Source: CAVSWN01 sp046728115
Lineage (GTDB): Bacteria; Acidobacteriota; Vicinamibacteria; Vicinamibacterales; CAVVIG01
Direction of reading: 5' to 3'
NCBI GenBank assembly: GCA_046728115.1
Contig: JBKPDW010000568.1
Coordinates: 1 to 12,136, forward strand
DNA length: 12,136 nucleotides
The position numbers and the translations under genes are program-made. The notes below the pieces were generated by a model. That model had not been told where the DNA came from, did no database searches, and worked only from the letters and a program-made list of their open reading frames with translations. Positions within the stretch are counted from its first letter, which is position 1. Every line of letters begins with the position of its first letter. Below are positions 1 to 7,519 of the stretch, one piece after another.

Positions 1-1938
1 CTCGTTGCGCTGCTGGGCTGCGCCACGGCATGGACGGTGATCACCGTCAGACGCCCCGCCACACAGACCACGTTGCCATTGCCGCTGCCGGTCAATAAAT
101 CGTACGGGCTCGCGGCCGGATTGCTGCTGCTGTTGATCACCGTGATGCCGGCAGCGGCGTTTTTCAAGGTTTCCTACGACACGGTTCTCGAGAGCTTCAT
201 CAAGTACGGACAGCTGCAGATCGCACTGGATCGCAGCCAGCACGTGAGCCGCGCCGACGAGATCATCGCCCGGCGGATCGACGACCCCGAGACGCAGAAG
301 CGCGTGCGCGCCCTCAGGAACAAGTACCCGAAGTGGTGGGGCGGATACGACACGTTCTTTTTCTGCACGCGGCCTCCTGATTACAAACCGGAGCCTCCCG
401 GTGACCCCGCAGCCTGTCCGGCGGTCGCGGTTGCCCAAAAGCGACCCGCGACTAACGAAGCCGCGTCGATTCCGAAGCCGGCGGCGGCGGAGAGGTCCGT
501 GACCGTTCGGGAGACGGTCGAAGAATTACTCCCGTTCTACTCGGACTCGTCGGTCTGGTTCCGCGAGCTGGTGCACGATCGCGCCTCCGACGACAGCTGG
601 AGCTGGGAGCGGGTGGGCGCAGACCTGTTGCTCCGGATGCCTGGAGACAGAGTCGCGTTCACCTCCATCAAGCCACCCTTTATCGAGAAGCCCGGTCCCG
701 ATCCCTCGTTCGTCTGGAACGCGCTTCTGCTTGCCCTGATCGCAATCGCCGCCGCCGGCGCCATCGCCTGGGTGGCCCGGTTCGTCATTCGCTCCGTGTT
801 CGTCGTCGACGTCATCGAGCCAGTCTGGTCGGGCAGCGTCGAGTTGCTGCGCGACTTCAGTCAACCGCATCTATTCATCGTGAGCCGCGAGCAGACGGGC
901 GATGAACGGCTGATGTCAACGTGCTGCGAAGTGGACTTCGGGCAAGCGCCCGCGACAGGCTCAGAGGCCGAGGATCAGTGGTTCGGGGATCAGTTGGACG
1001 CGCTCGCGCGGGCGGCGCCCGGCGAGACAGTGCTGATTCGACGTTTCGAGCACCGCACGCATGATCGCGACTTCAACGAAATGAAGCTGAGCCTGCTCGA
1101 GCGCGTGCTCCAGGTTTCAAATCGGCCCGTCATCGTCATTTCAGCGGTGCCTCCGGGTGCAGTTCATCCGAAGCCGACGCCCGGAGCCGCAGTAGACGAG
1201 AACGAAACCGAGTGGAATCGGCGGTGGACCGCTGTGTTTTCGCGCTTCATCATCATACCCGCCAGGCCCGTCTCTCCCGTGACGCGGGAGACGCCGCCTG
1301 TCTCGGCCGTGCTCGGGGATTGGCCGACCGCCGGGTGGCGCGAAATCGCATGGCGTCTCAACGCGCTCGGCTTCGCGCACAGCACGACCTTCCTGGACGA
1401 CGAGCGCCGCGATCCTGTCCTTGGCCGTCTATGGAAGGACATCCTGCCGTATGCCTGGGGTCCCGATCGGCCGCCGCTCGACGTGAGACAGCTGATCGCC
1501 GAAGTGGGGGAGCGCGCAGAGAACTACTACCGTGAGATTTGGGACACGTGCACGGCGTCGGAGAAGCTGGTGCTCGGCCAGGTGGCCGACCAGGGTCTCG
1601 TCAACGAGAAGACGAAGAAAACCGCGCGCCTGCTGATGGCGCGAGGTCTCGTTCGTCGTCAGCCGCATTTCACGTTGATGAACGAGACATTCCGCCAGTT
1701 CGTTCTGTCGCCGCAGGTGCGCGACGAGGTCGTCCAACTCGAAGAACAGTCGAGCGGCGCCTGGGACACGCTGAAATGGCCGTTCCTGATCATCCTGGTC
1801 GCGAGCCTCGGGTTCTTTTTTGCGACGCAGCAGGAGTTGTTCAAGACGGTACTTGGCGCTCTGACGGCCGCCGCGACTCTCATTCCGGTCATTGTCAAAC
1901 TGGCGAGCGGGTTTGGAGAGCGGAGAACCGCGAGTTGA
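1..1938 (+). CDS. Membrane-anchored protein with degenerate P-loop NTPase-like core and winged-helix segment (5' partial)
   Basis: The frame is open from base 1, so the N-terminus lies outside the window; the first in-frame GTG at 37 is probably internal because a hydrophobic stretch (LVALLGCATAW) precedes it. Numbered from that GTG (633 aa), hydrophobic helices lie at about 24-43, 227-250, 580-597 and 604-624. Residues 44-226 are probably extracytoplasmic and contain a Pro/Ala-rich linker. Residues 255-410 read like the second half of a STAND/AAA-type NTPase: a hydrophobic strand ending in acidic/His residues (TVLIRRFEHR, 331-340) as a Walker-B-like element, then a sensor-like strand (RPVIVISAVPP, 363-373). 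The place where a Walker A loop is expected (HLFIVSREQTGDERL, about 278-292) has no GxxxxGK[ST]. Residues 497-557 resemble a winged helix of the type following STAND ATPase modules (SEKLVLGQVADQGLVN...LLMARGLV...LMNETFRQFV). Function unknown. I infer a membrane-tethered signalling or scaffold protein that may not hydrolyse ATP. It converges on the transporter gene with 6 bp between stops. Confidence 0.85.
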   Translation, partial: LVALLGCATAWTVITVRRPATQTTLPLPLPVNKSYGLAAGLLLLLITVMPAAAFFKVSYDTVLESFIKYGQLQIALDRSQHVSRADEIIARRIDDPETQKRVRALRNKYPKWWGGYDTFFFCTRPPDYKPEPPGDPAACPAVAVAQKRPATNEAASIPKPAAAERSVTVRETVEELLPFYSDSSVWFRELVHDRASDDSWSWERVGADLLLRMPGDRVAFTSIKPPFIEKPGPDPSFVWNALLLALIAIAAAGAIAWVARFVIRSVFVVDVIEPVWSGSVELLRDFSQPHLFIVSREQTGDERLMSTCCEVDFGQAPATGSEAEDQWFGDQLDALARAAPGETVLIRRFEHRTHDRDFNEMKLSLLERVLQVSNRPVIVISAVPPGAVHPKPTPGAAVDENETEWNRRWTAVFSRFIIIPARPVSPVTRETPPVSAVLGDWPTAGWREIAWRLNALGFAHSTTFLDDERRDPVLGRLWKDILPYAWGPDRPPLDVRQLIAEVGERAENYYREIWDTCTASEKLVLGQVADQGLVNEKTKKTARLLMARGLVRRQPHFTLMNETFRQFVLSPQVRDEVVQLEEQSSGAWDTLKWPFLIILVASLGFFFATQQELFKTVLGALTAAATLIPVIVKLASGFGERRTAS

Positions 1939-1944
1939 GTTCGG

Positions 1945-3009
1945 TCACAAGCGGGTCTTTTGATCCACCGTTGTCGTCGGCATTTGTTCCGGTTGGGTCA
2001 GCATTCGGAGAAGGCTGGCGGTCGTGACCAGAATAATGGGGCCGATCACGAGGCCGACGAATCCGAAGACGGCGACGCCGCCGAGCAGCCCAAAAAAGAT
2101 CACCAGCCCGCTCACCGACGTTCTGCCGCTCAACAAGACCGGGCGCAGGATGTTGTCGATCATGCTGATCCCGAGCACGCCGATGACCGCCAGGATCACG
2201 CCGCTGCCAATCCGACCCGAGAGCATCAGCCAGAGCGCGGCCGGTACCCAGACCAGCGCGGCGCCGACGATAGGCAGCAGGGAACACACGGCCGTAACGA
2301 CGCCCCAGAACGCGGGTTCACCGATGCCAAGCAGCCAGAAGGCCATTCCGGCGATCGTTCCCTGCGCAATTGCGACGAGCACGCCTGCGCCGACGCTGGC
2401 GACGATCAGGTCTCGCGTATCGCGTATCAGGCGATCGGACTGTTGCTCGGGAAACGGCAACAAGGCACGCAATTGACGCCCCATCGCGTCGCCGTCGCGC
2501 AGCATGAAGAAGAGCGCGAACAGCATCGAGATGAGGCTTCCCAGCGTCGCGAACACGTCGGCGACGAGAGCGCCTGCGCGCGGTGCGAGAAAAGTCAGCA
2601 CGCGCTGCGCGCCTGCCTGAAGGAGCAATCCCGGCTCTTCCGGGAGCGCCACTGGACTCCGTGCCCGGGCCACCTCCCAAATCCTTTCGAGCAGAAGAGG
2701 AGACTTCAGCGAGGCTTGTTGCAGGTAGTCGACGACGTTCGGAATCTGGCGGGCCAGGACCGACACGAGCATCACCGCTGGACCGACGATCAGGAAGGCC
2801 GTGAGCAGCGTGGTGACAAGCGCCGCCGTGTTTCGCCCGACTCTGGACGAGAGCACGGCGTGCGGCCGATAGAACATGATCGCGAACACGACAGCCCACG
2901 TCAGCGGGACCAGAAACGGGGCCAGTACCAGGTATGCCAGGTATCCCGAGATGATCATGAGCACGTAGAACAGCGGCCGTCGAAGATGATCGCTACCGGG
3001 CTCGACCAT
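1945..3009 (-). CDS. AI-2E family (PerM/UPF0118-type) transporter
   Basis: This is an integral inner-membrane protein of about 354 aa, the usual family length. The family is named for autoinducer-2 export (TqsA), but many members export or exchange other small solutes, so the substrate here is unknown. Hydrophobic segments occur near residues 15-35, 38-50, 64-90, 150-173, 205-232, 236-266, 272-287 and 303-340 (numbered from the longer start). A hydrophilic loop lies at about 91-145, as usual for this family. Diagnostic segments are LLPIVGAALVWVPAALWL (248-265) and SMIDNILRPVLLSG (285-298), followed by FFGLLGGVAVFGFVGLVIGP (308-327). Two close ATGs exist, at 3018 and 3009. The only ribosome-site-like AGGA (3019-3022) touches the first but sits 9 nt from the second, so 3009 is preferred; the difference is three residues. 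It is preceded by 206 bp holding two inverted repeats. Confidence 0.93.
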   Translation of the reverse strand: MVEPGSDHLRRPLFYVLMIISGYLAYLVLAPFLVPLTWAVVFAIMFYRPHAVLSSRVGRNTAALVTTLLTAFLIVGPAVMLVSVLARQIPNVVDYLQQASLKSPLLLERIWEVARARSPVALPEEPGLLLQAGAQRVLTFLAPRAGALVADVFATLGSLISMLFALFFMLRDGDAMGRQLRALLPFPEQQSDRLIRDTRDLIVASVGAGVLVAIAQGTIAGMAFWLLGIGEPAFWGVVTAVCSLLPIVGAALVWVPAALWLMLSGRIGSGVILAVIGVLGISMIDNILRPVLLSGRTSVSGLVIFFGLLGGVAVFGFVGLVIGPIILVTTASLLRMLTQPEQMPTTTVDQKTRL

Positions 3010-3053
3010 GGCGTTCATTCCTGCGCTGGTAGACGGCGGAACGTGCGCCGCTC

Positions 3054-3072
3054 ACGCCGACGCTGTCGGCGT
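3054..3072. promoter_or_regulatory. Perfect 8-bp inverted repeat upstream of the transporter gene
   Basis: ACGCCGAC and GTCGGCGT are exact reverse complements separated by a 3-nt loop (GCT). The hairpin lies about 45 nt upstream of the transporter start, in its probable 5' leader. No T-run follows on either strand, so it is not a classical intrinsic terminator. It could be an RNA hairpin in the leader or a dyad operator. I see no convincing promoter around it. Confidence 0.4.
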
Positions 3073-3174
3073 AACCGGCGGGTTGATGCCAGATCGACGC
3101 CGATCTTCGACCTACTGAACCGCCAGGAGAGAGGCGTTGCAGCTCGGATGACCATACCTATGCGAACGCGGTGG

Positions 3175-3197
3175 CGACATCGGTGTCGTGGATGTCG
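3175..3197. promoter_or_regulatory. Inverted repeat just downstream of the dehydrogenase stop codon
   Basis: CGACATC (3175-3181) and GATGTCG (3191-3197) are exact inverted repeats with a 9-nt loop, beginning 28 bp past the dehydrogenase stop on the minus strand. In that transcript it would fold as a 7-bp stem. No U-tract follows, so a role in termination or 3'-end stabilisation is only a suggestion from position. Confidence 0.25.
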
Positions 3198-3224
3198 TGA
3201 GGGACGCAGATCGGTAAAGGCGAC

Positions 3225-5291
3225 TCATCGCGCCAAGGTGAAGACGATGATCGTCGGCGCGCCTGCGCCTCTGCCGCCTGGCGCATCGAGGCTGCCGGAC
3301 GGTCTCTCTACCCAGAAGTTGGATGGGCTGCCGGATGCCGCCGCGACGTACTGTTTCCCCCCGACCGCGTACGTGACGATGCCACCGCCGATCGGCCCGC
3401 CGGTATTGAAGCGGTACAGGACGTCACCGCTCCTCGCGTCGAGCGCGAGGAAATCTCCGGTGAGCTCACCGGTGAACAGCACGTCGCCGGCCGTCGTCGT
3501 GACTGCAGCGACCATCGGCCTCGACGAGCGGTACTTCCAACGGACTGATCCCGTCGCTGCGTCGACCGCCGTCACCCATCCCTGAGACTTCGAGGGCGGA
3601 TCGAGATCCGCGGTCCCGCCCATGTACAGCTTCCCGGGGATGTGGCGAACCTGTTCGAACGCGGCGAACGTCGCGCACCAATCCACCGCGGGCACATAGA
3701 GCAAGTTGGTACGCGGGCTGAAGGCAGGGCCGTTCCATTCCACGCCGCCGAGCACACCTGGGCAGGCGCGGATCGGCGACAGACCCACGGGGACGTCGGC
3801 GTTTTCACGCGTCGTCACTGCCGTCTCGAACAGCACCGCGTGCGAGTCGCGATCGATGGCCCGAAGCATGCCGTCCTTGCCGGCCGTGGCGAGGAGCCGT
3901 TTCGTCACACCGTTGGCGGTGATCGTGTAGATCGGCGTGGCGTGGGCCACGTCCCAGTCGTGCGAGTCGCTCGGCACCAGCTGTCGATGCCAGTGCAGCT
4001 TCCCGGTTCGGGCATCGAGCGCGACGGCGGAGTTCGTGTACAGGTTCTCGCCCTGTCGCAGGTGGACCGGCAGATCCGGCGCCGGATTCGTGACGCCCAC
4101 GTGGAGCTCGCCGGTCGTCGTGTCCAGCGAGAACGCTGCCCAGACGGCGCCGCCGCCGACCGGAATCGCCGCCGGATTCTTCCACGTCTCGGAGCCAGGC
4201 TCTCCGGGTTTCGGCACCGTGTTGAACCGCCACACCGGCGTGCCGTCGCCCAGACGAAACGCGCCGACCCAGCCCTGCACGTTGTTCTCGCTGCCGGCCG
4301 GACCCGCCAGCACGAAGTCCTCGAATACCGTCGGCGACATCGTGAACGTTTCACCGTCTTCGAGCTTCGAGACGTGGCGCGCCCATAGCAGCTGGCCGCG
4401 ATCCGCGCTCAGTGCCAACAGGTATCCGTCCGGCGTCGCGCGGATGACGCGTCCATCCTTGATCGCCACACCGCGATTGCGCTGCCACCCTTCTCCGCCC
4501 TTGACGTCCCAGGTGTATCGCCAGCGCTCGCGACACGAGGCGGCGTCGAGTGCAATCGTCGACCTCCGCGTCGTCACGTACATCGTGCCGTCGTGGACGA
4601 TCGGATTGGTCTGAAAATTATCCGGCTCGCCCACCTGGAGGATGCACGCGGGGCTGAGACGCGAGGCATTGGCCGGCGTGATCTGATCGAGCGGTGAGTA
4701 GCGCGTGCCGGCGTAGTCGTGGTTGTGGATCAGCCAGTCGGTGGACGTCGCGGCGCCGTTCAGCATGGCTTGATCCGGTCCGCCGGCAGACGGAGCGGCT
4801 GTCGGAGCGCCAGCAACGAAGGCTGGCGGCGGAGCCGGCGCGGCGGCTGGCGCGACGGCGGTGATATCGACGGCGAGGCTTCTGAGCGCGGGCGTGTTCA
4901 TCGTCAGCGGCGACGACCCCGCTGGATAACCGTTGGCGCTGAGGATGTACGCAAACACCGCGACGCGTTCGTCTGCGGTGAGCGCGTTCGACTGGCGCGG
5001 CGGCATGGTCGTCCGCATCACGAAGAACAGGTCGTCCAATGTGACGCGCGGGTCGCGCCAGCTGCGCGCGAAGGCTGGACCGGTCAGGGCTGGCGCCGCG
5101 CCGCCGCTCAGCGTGCGTCCGTGGCAGCTGGCGCACGCACGCGTGTAGACCTCCTCACCGGATTTCGCCTGTGCGTCGGTGAACAAGGCCGGGCTGCCCG
5201 CTGGGCCCTGAGCCGCGTCCAGCGACGCGACGATGCGTGCGGCCACGAGGGCAATCCCAATCACACCGGAGAGCCACGCGCGCCGCATCAT
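3225..5291 (-). CDS. Cytochrome c-PQQ dehydrogenase fusion (quinohaemoprotein, alcohol-dehydrogenase-like)
   Basis: This is a predicted periplasmic enzyme of about 688 aa that would oxidise an alcohol or similar substrate through pyrroloquinoline quinone and pass electrons to its own haem. An N-terminal signal peptide (MMRRAWLSGVIGIALVAA) is followed by a cytochrome c domain, residues about 35-130, with CASCH at 53-57 and a probable axial Met96 (TTMPP). After a Pro/Ala-rich linker the eight-bladed PQQ propeller runs from about 183 to the end. It opens with YAGTRYSPLDQI and carries GSENN (E335), GGAVW (W384), VTNPAP (N402), HDWDVA (D447) and GGVEWNGPAFSP. E335, N402 and D447 match the metal ligands and catalytic Asp of methanol/ethanol dehydrogenases; Ala449 suggests a calcium rather than a lanthanide site. 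The adjacent Cys pair of many family members is absent. The start is set by AGGAGGAGGT just upstream; ATG at 5291 or 5288 is equally likely, and the longer frame reaching 5366 lacks such support. Substrate unknown. Confidence 0.92.
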   Translation of the reverse strand: MMRRAWLSGVIGIALVAARIVASLDAAQGPAGSPALFTDAQAKSGEEVYTRACASCHGRTLSGGAAPALTGPAFARSWRDPRVTLDDLFFVMRTTMPPRQSNALTADERVAVFAYILSANGYPAGSSPLTMNTPALRSLAVDITAVAPAAAPAPPPAFVAGAPTAAPSAGGPDQAMLNGAATSTDWLIHNHDYAGTRYSPLDQITPANASRLSPACILQVGEPDNFQTNPIVHDGTMYVTTRRSTIALDAASCRERWRYTWDVKGGEGWQRNRGVAIKDGRVIRATPDGYLLALSADRGQLLWARHVSKLEDGETFTMSPTVFEDFVLAGPAGSENNVQGWVGAFRLGDGTPVWRFNTVPKPGEPGSETWKNPAAIPVGGGAVWAAFSLDTTTGELHVGVTNPAPDLPVHLRQGENLYTNSAVALDARTGKLHWHRQLVPSDSHDWDVAHATPIYTITANGVTKRLLATAGKDGMLRAIDRDSHAVLFETAVTTRENADVPVGLSPIRACPGVLGGVEWNGPAFSPRTNLLYVPAVDWCATFAAFEQVRHIPGKLYMGGTADLDPPSKSQGWVTAVDAATGSVRWKYRSSRPMVAAVTTTAGDVLFTGELTGDFLALDARSGDVLYRFNTGGPIGGGIVTYAVGGKQYVAAASGSPSNFWVERPSGSLDAPGGRGAGAPTIIVFTLAR

Positions 5292-5476
5292 ACCTCCTCC
5301 TGGATCGTGAACCCGGCAAGGATACCCGAATCGAGCATAAATCCGGGATGGATCCGAAGCCGCCACCAGAAATCCTTCACGCCGAAGTAGACGTGAGTGA
5401 CGTCGTCGCCAGGCGATTTGCTTCGACGAGCAGGCTCGAGTCGCGCGATCTCGTGGGCGTTGTTGTGGATGAGCAC
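5288..5476 (-). CDS. Possible small gene or gene remnant overlapping the dehydrogenase start
   Basis: This 62-codon frame starts at GTG 5476 (the preceding in-frame stop is about 50 bp further upstream) and ends in a TGA that overlaps the dehydrogenase ATG as ATGA. By hand count, GC at codon positions 1/2/3 is roughly 65/39/73%, the pattern expected of real coding sequence in this GC-rich DNA. The product (VLIHNNAHEIARL... then THVYFGVKDFWWRLRIHPGF) has mixed, protein-like composition, no signal peptide and no membrane helix. I do not recognise a family. No ribosome site precedes the GTG, so it could instead be the 3' remnant of a longer gene broken upstream, or a chance frame. Confidence 0.3.
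   Translation of the reverse strand: MLIHNNAHEIARLEPARRSKSPGDDVTHVYFGVKDFWWRLRIHPGFMLDSGILAGFTIQEEV
5292..5301 (-). promoter_or_regulatory. Strong ribosome binding site of the dehydrogenase
   Basis: The minus strand reads AGGAGGAGGT directly before ATGATG. The repeated AGGAGG can serve either ATG, and it fixes the start immediately ahead of the signal peptide. It also lies within the last codons of the small upstream frame ending at 5288, an arrangement typical of translational coupling. Confidence 0.75.
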
Positions 5477-5537
5477 GGTGCGCGGATGCGCTCGAGGAGA
5501 ACGCGGGATCGAACCCGGTTTTCAGGCGATAAGTGTC

Positions 5538-6893
5538 TCAGGTTCGTGGATCGCAAGGATAAGCAGGAAGAGACTTCTCTGCTCGAATCACCAGACCCGC
5601 AACCGGTACGCCCGACTCCATTCGTAATTCGGCGTGGGCGATCTTTGGCTGCAGTCTCGCGGCGGCGAGCAACCGTTCCAGGTAGGCGCGGGCGTGACTG
5701 TAGCGGCCGTGCAGTTCCAGCCGGTAGTTGATATCGGCTTCACCGCCGACCATGTGCTCGAGGGTGAATACGAACAGCCCATTCGGCCGCAGCGCTCCGG
5801 CGGCGGCGACGGTTACGTTTTCGAGGTCACCGAAGTACACGAGGGTATCGGCCGACACGATGACGTCGAATGCTTCGCTGTTGTCGCGCAAGTACTCGGT
5901 CAACTCGGTTTTCAGCAGCGCGGTGTAGACCTGCTTGTCCTTCGCGCGAGCCAACATTCCTTCGGAAAGGTCGACGCCCACCAGGCGCCGCGCATAAGGT
6001 GCCACGAGAGGGCCGCAGAGTCCGGTTCCGCAGCCGGCGTCCAGCACATCGAGGCACTTCGACGGCTCGACACCCGAATCCGCAAGCATGGCCGACACGA
6101 GCGTCGGGGCGCGGTATGCCAATTGCTCGAGCTTCGATTCAAAGCTCGCCGCGAAAATATCGAAGGTTCTCTCGACGAATTCGTTCGATGCGCGCGACGG
6201 CACGTTTCGCCCTGTGCAGGCTGCCAGCATGTGACGCGCAATCGGGTCTCCTGGCTCTTCTTCGAGCCATTCCTCGAAGATGTTCACCGCCTCGGCGACC
6301 TCGCCCAGCGTGCAATGCGCCAGCGCCAGCAGCCTGCGCGCTTCGTGGTGCTTCGGTCGGAGCGTGATCACCTTGCAAAAGCACGCCGCCGCTTCCTCGG
6401 TTCGTTTCAACCCGTTGAGCAGAATGCCCAGGTTGGTGTACGCGTCAACATGATTGGGATTCAGCCGAATGGCCGTCCGATACGCGGCTTCCGCCTCGGA
6501 TGGTTGTCCGGTGGCCCTCAACACCACGCCGAGATTGCTGTAGGCGTTCGCGTGGGCCGGGTCGATGGCGATCGCACGCCGATACGCGTCGATCGCGGCT
6601 TCCAGGCTGCCGGTCGACTGGAAAACGATGCCGAGGTTGCTGTAGCCGTCCGCCTGATTCGGTACGAGCGCAAGGCTCTTCTCGATCAACGCGACCGCTT
6701 CCTCGTTGCGCCCCTGCTGATGCGCGAGTACGCCGGCATAGTGAAGGGCGTCAGCATGATTCGGGTTGGTCTCGAGCACCCGCCGGTACACCTCGCGTGC
6801 CTCCGCGAGCTGTTCATTTTTCTGCAGCAGGATGGCCAACCCGACGGCCTCGTCGAGCGTCAACTCGCGCGTCGGCGTTTCTGACTGCTCCAC
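5538..6893 (-). CDS. TPR-repeat SAM-dependent methyltransferase
   Basis: Predicted soluble protein of about 451 aa. It has six contiguous 34-residue TPR units (about residues 16-218 from the chosen start), recognisable by phrases such as AYSNLGVVL...EAEAAYRTAIRLNPNHVD. A linker with FVERTFDIFAASFESKL (239-255) follows, as commonly seen before the methyltransferase domain of this class. The class I methyltransferase domain carries motif I DVLDAGCGTGLCG (282-294), the acidic ribose-binding strand VGVDLS (305-310) and VIVSADTLVYFGDL (344-357). The methyl acceptor is unknown; the TPR array would bind a protein partner, possibly the substrate. Start: the frame is open to a TTG at 6983, but that lacks a ribosome site and lies inside an imperfect inverted repeat (6979-6999). 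GTG at 6893, with CAGGG about 5 nt upstream, is preferred with modest certainty. The gap to the upstream Hcp gene is 155 bp. Confidence 0.9.
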   Translation of the reverse strand: MEQSETPTRELTLDEAVGLAILLQKNEQLAEAREVYRRVLETNPNHADALHYAGVLAHQQGRNEEAVALIEKSLALVPNQADGYSNLGIVFQSTGSLEAAIDAYRRAIAIDPAHANAYSNLGVVLRATGQPSEAEAAYRTAIRLNPNHVDAYTNLGILLNGLKRTEEAAACFCKVITLRPKHHEARRLLALAHCTLGEVAEAVNIFEEWLEEEPGDPIARHMLAACTGRNVPSRASNEFVERTFDIFAASFESKLEQLAYRAPTLVSAMLADSGVEPSKCLDVLDAGCGTGLCGPLVAPYARRLVGVDLSEGMLARAKDKQVYTALLKTELTEYLRDNSEAFDVIVSADTLVYFGDLENVTVAAAGALRPNGLFVFTLEHMVGGEADINYRLELHGRYSHARAYLERLLAAARLQPKIAHAELRMESGVPVAGLVIRAEKSLPAYPCDPRT

Positions 6894-6978
6894 GTCCGCC
6901 CTGAAAGGTGTCTCGTCCTCGCCGACCCTGCCGGTCCAACCGGTTAATACGCCGCTGGACCCGTGCTCACGTGTGTAG

Positions 6979-6999
6979 CGCAATTCACGGCGAATCGCG
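6979..6999. promoter_or_regulatory. Imperfect inverted repeat between the Hcp and methyltransferase genes
   Basis: CGCaATTC and GAATcGCG form an 8-bp stem with one A/C mismatch and a 5-nt loop. It lies about 50 nt past the Hcp stop and about 86 nt before the preferred methyltransferase start. No T-run follows on the minus strand. It may be a 3' stem for the Hcp transcript or a dyad near the methyltransferase promoter; position is the only support. Confidence 0.25.
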
Positions 7000-7048
7000 A
7001 GAACTTCGACCGGACGCCGGGCGCCTCTATCCCGACGTGAGAACGGCG

Positions 7049-7519
7049 CTAACCGATCTTGTGGGTCTTGAAGTCGTACTTGAAATGAACTCCCGCATCG
7101 AGCGTCCCATCGGATTTGAGCGGCCGGTATTCGAGGTCGACCTTGGCGAACGCCAGGCTCACGTTCTCCGACGCTGGCTGGTCGCTCGTCCCGCTGTGGG
7201 TGACACTGGTGATGATGATGTCATTCATTTTGATGACGATGAATTCCTGCTGGCCCTTGCCCGCCTTGCGATGGGTGATCGTCGCATCCTTCAGAATCGT
7301 GCCTGCGGTACACGCTTGCATGAGCACCGGCGAGGCCTTGTCGATGTAGTGAACGATCGACAGGTCCTGGAAGGTCGCCCTTCCTCCGGCGGTGCCGCCA
7401 CCAGAAGTGGGATTGGTCACACCCCAGGAGAAGGAGAGCACCTCGATCTCGCCTTTGTGCTTGTCATCGAGCGATTCCCCTTTGATATCGCCAAGCTTGA
7501 CAAAAATGTCCGGTGCCAT
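7049..7519 (-). CDS. hcp: Hcp family protein (type VI secretion tube-like)
   Basis: This 156-aa protein has the length of Hcp1-type proteins, which assemble as hexameric rings into the inner tube of type VI secretion systems and carry effectors. Family features visible are the opening DIFVKLGDIKGES, GEIEVLSFSWGVTNP, a Gly-rich loop, FQDLSIVHYIDKASPVL, then a Cys-containing ACTAGTILKDATITHRKAG and MNDIIITSVTHSG. The start is fixed at ATG 7519 by GAGAGGAG 7 nt upstream; the frame extends in phase to 7561 but without a ribosome site. No sheath, baseplate, TssM, ClpV or VgrG gene is in the window, so this is an orphan copy here. Its neighbours are a TPR methyltransferase and an ankyrin protein. 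It may supply tubes to a system encoded elsewhere, or be an Hcp-fold protein with another role. Confidence 0.93.
   Translation of the reverse strand: MAPDIFVKLGDIKGESLDDKHKGEIEVLSFSWGVTNPTSGGGTAGGRATFQDLSIVHYIDKASPVLMQACTAGTILKDATITHRKAGKGQQEFIVIKMNDIIITSVTHSGTSDQPASENVSLAFAKVDLEYRPLKSDGTLDAGVHFKYDFKTHKIG

Noticed and set aside
1960..3585. Long plus-strand open frame (about 540 codons) opposite the transporter
   Set aside because: Its product is rich in Arg, His, Asp and Gln without domain features and lies antisense to a clear membrane transporter; a GC-rich shadow.
5292..5366. Extended N-terminus of the dehydrogenase starting at 5366
   Set aside because: The extra 25 residues precede a textbook signal peptide, while the strong AGGAGGAGGT lies directly before ATG 5291/5288.
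5504..5517. CGGGTTCGATCCCG on the minus strand, resembling a tRNA T-arm
   Set aside because: The loop matches TTCGATC, but the 5-bp T-stem does not pair fully, and no acceptor, anticodon or D-arm can be placed around it. As a terminator for the methyltransferase it is also weak, with a 4-bp stem and no T-run.
6894..6983. Extended N-terminus of the methyltransferase from TTG 6983
   Set aside because: There is no ribosome site, a rare start codon and an inverted repeat at the start, and the added 30 residues are not TPR-like. Not fully excluded.
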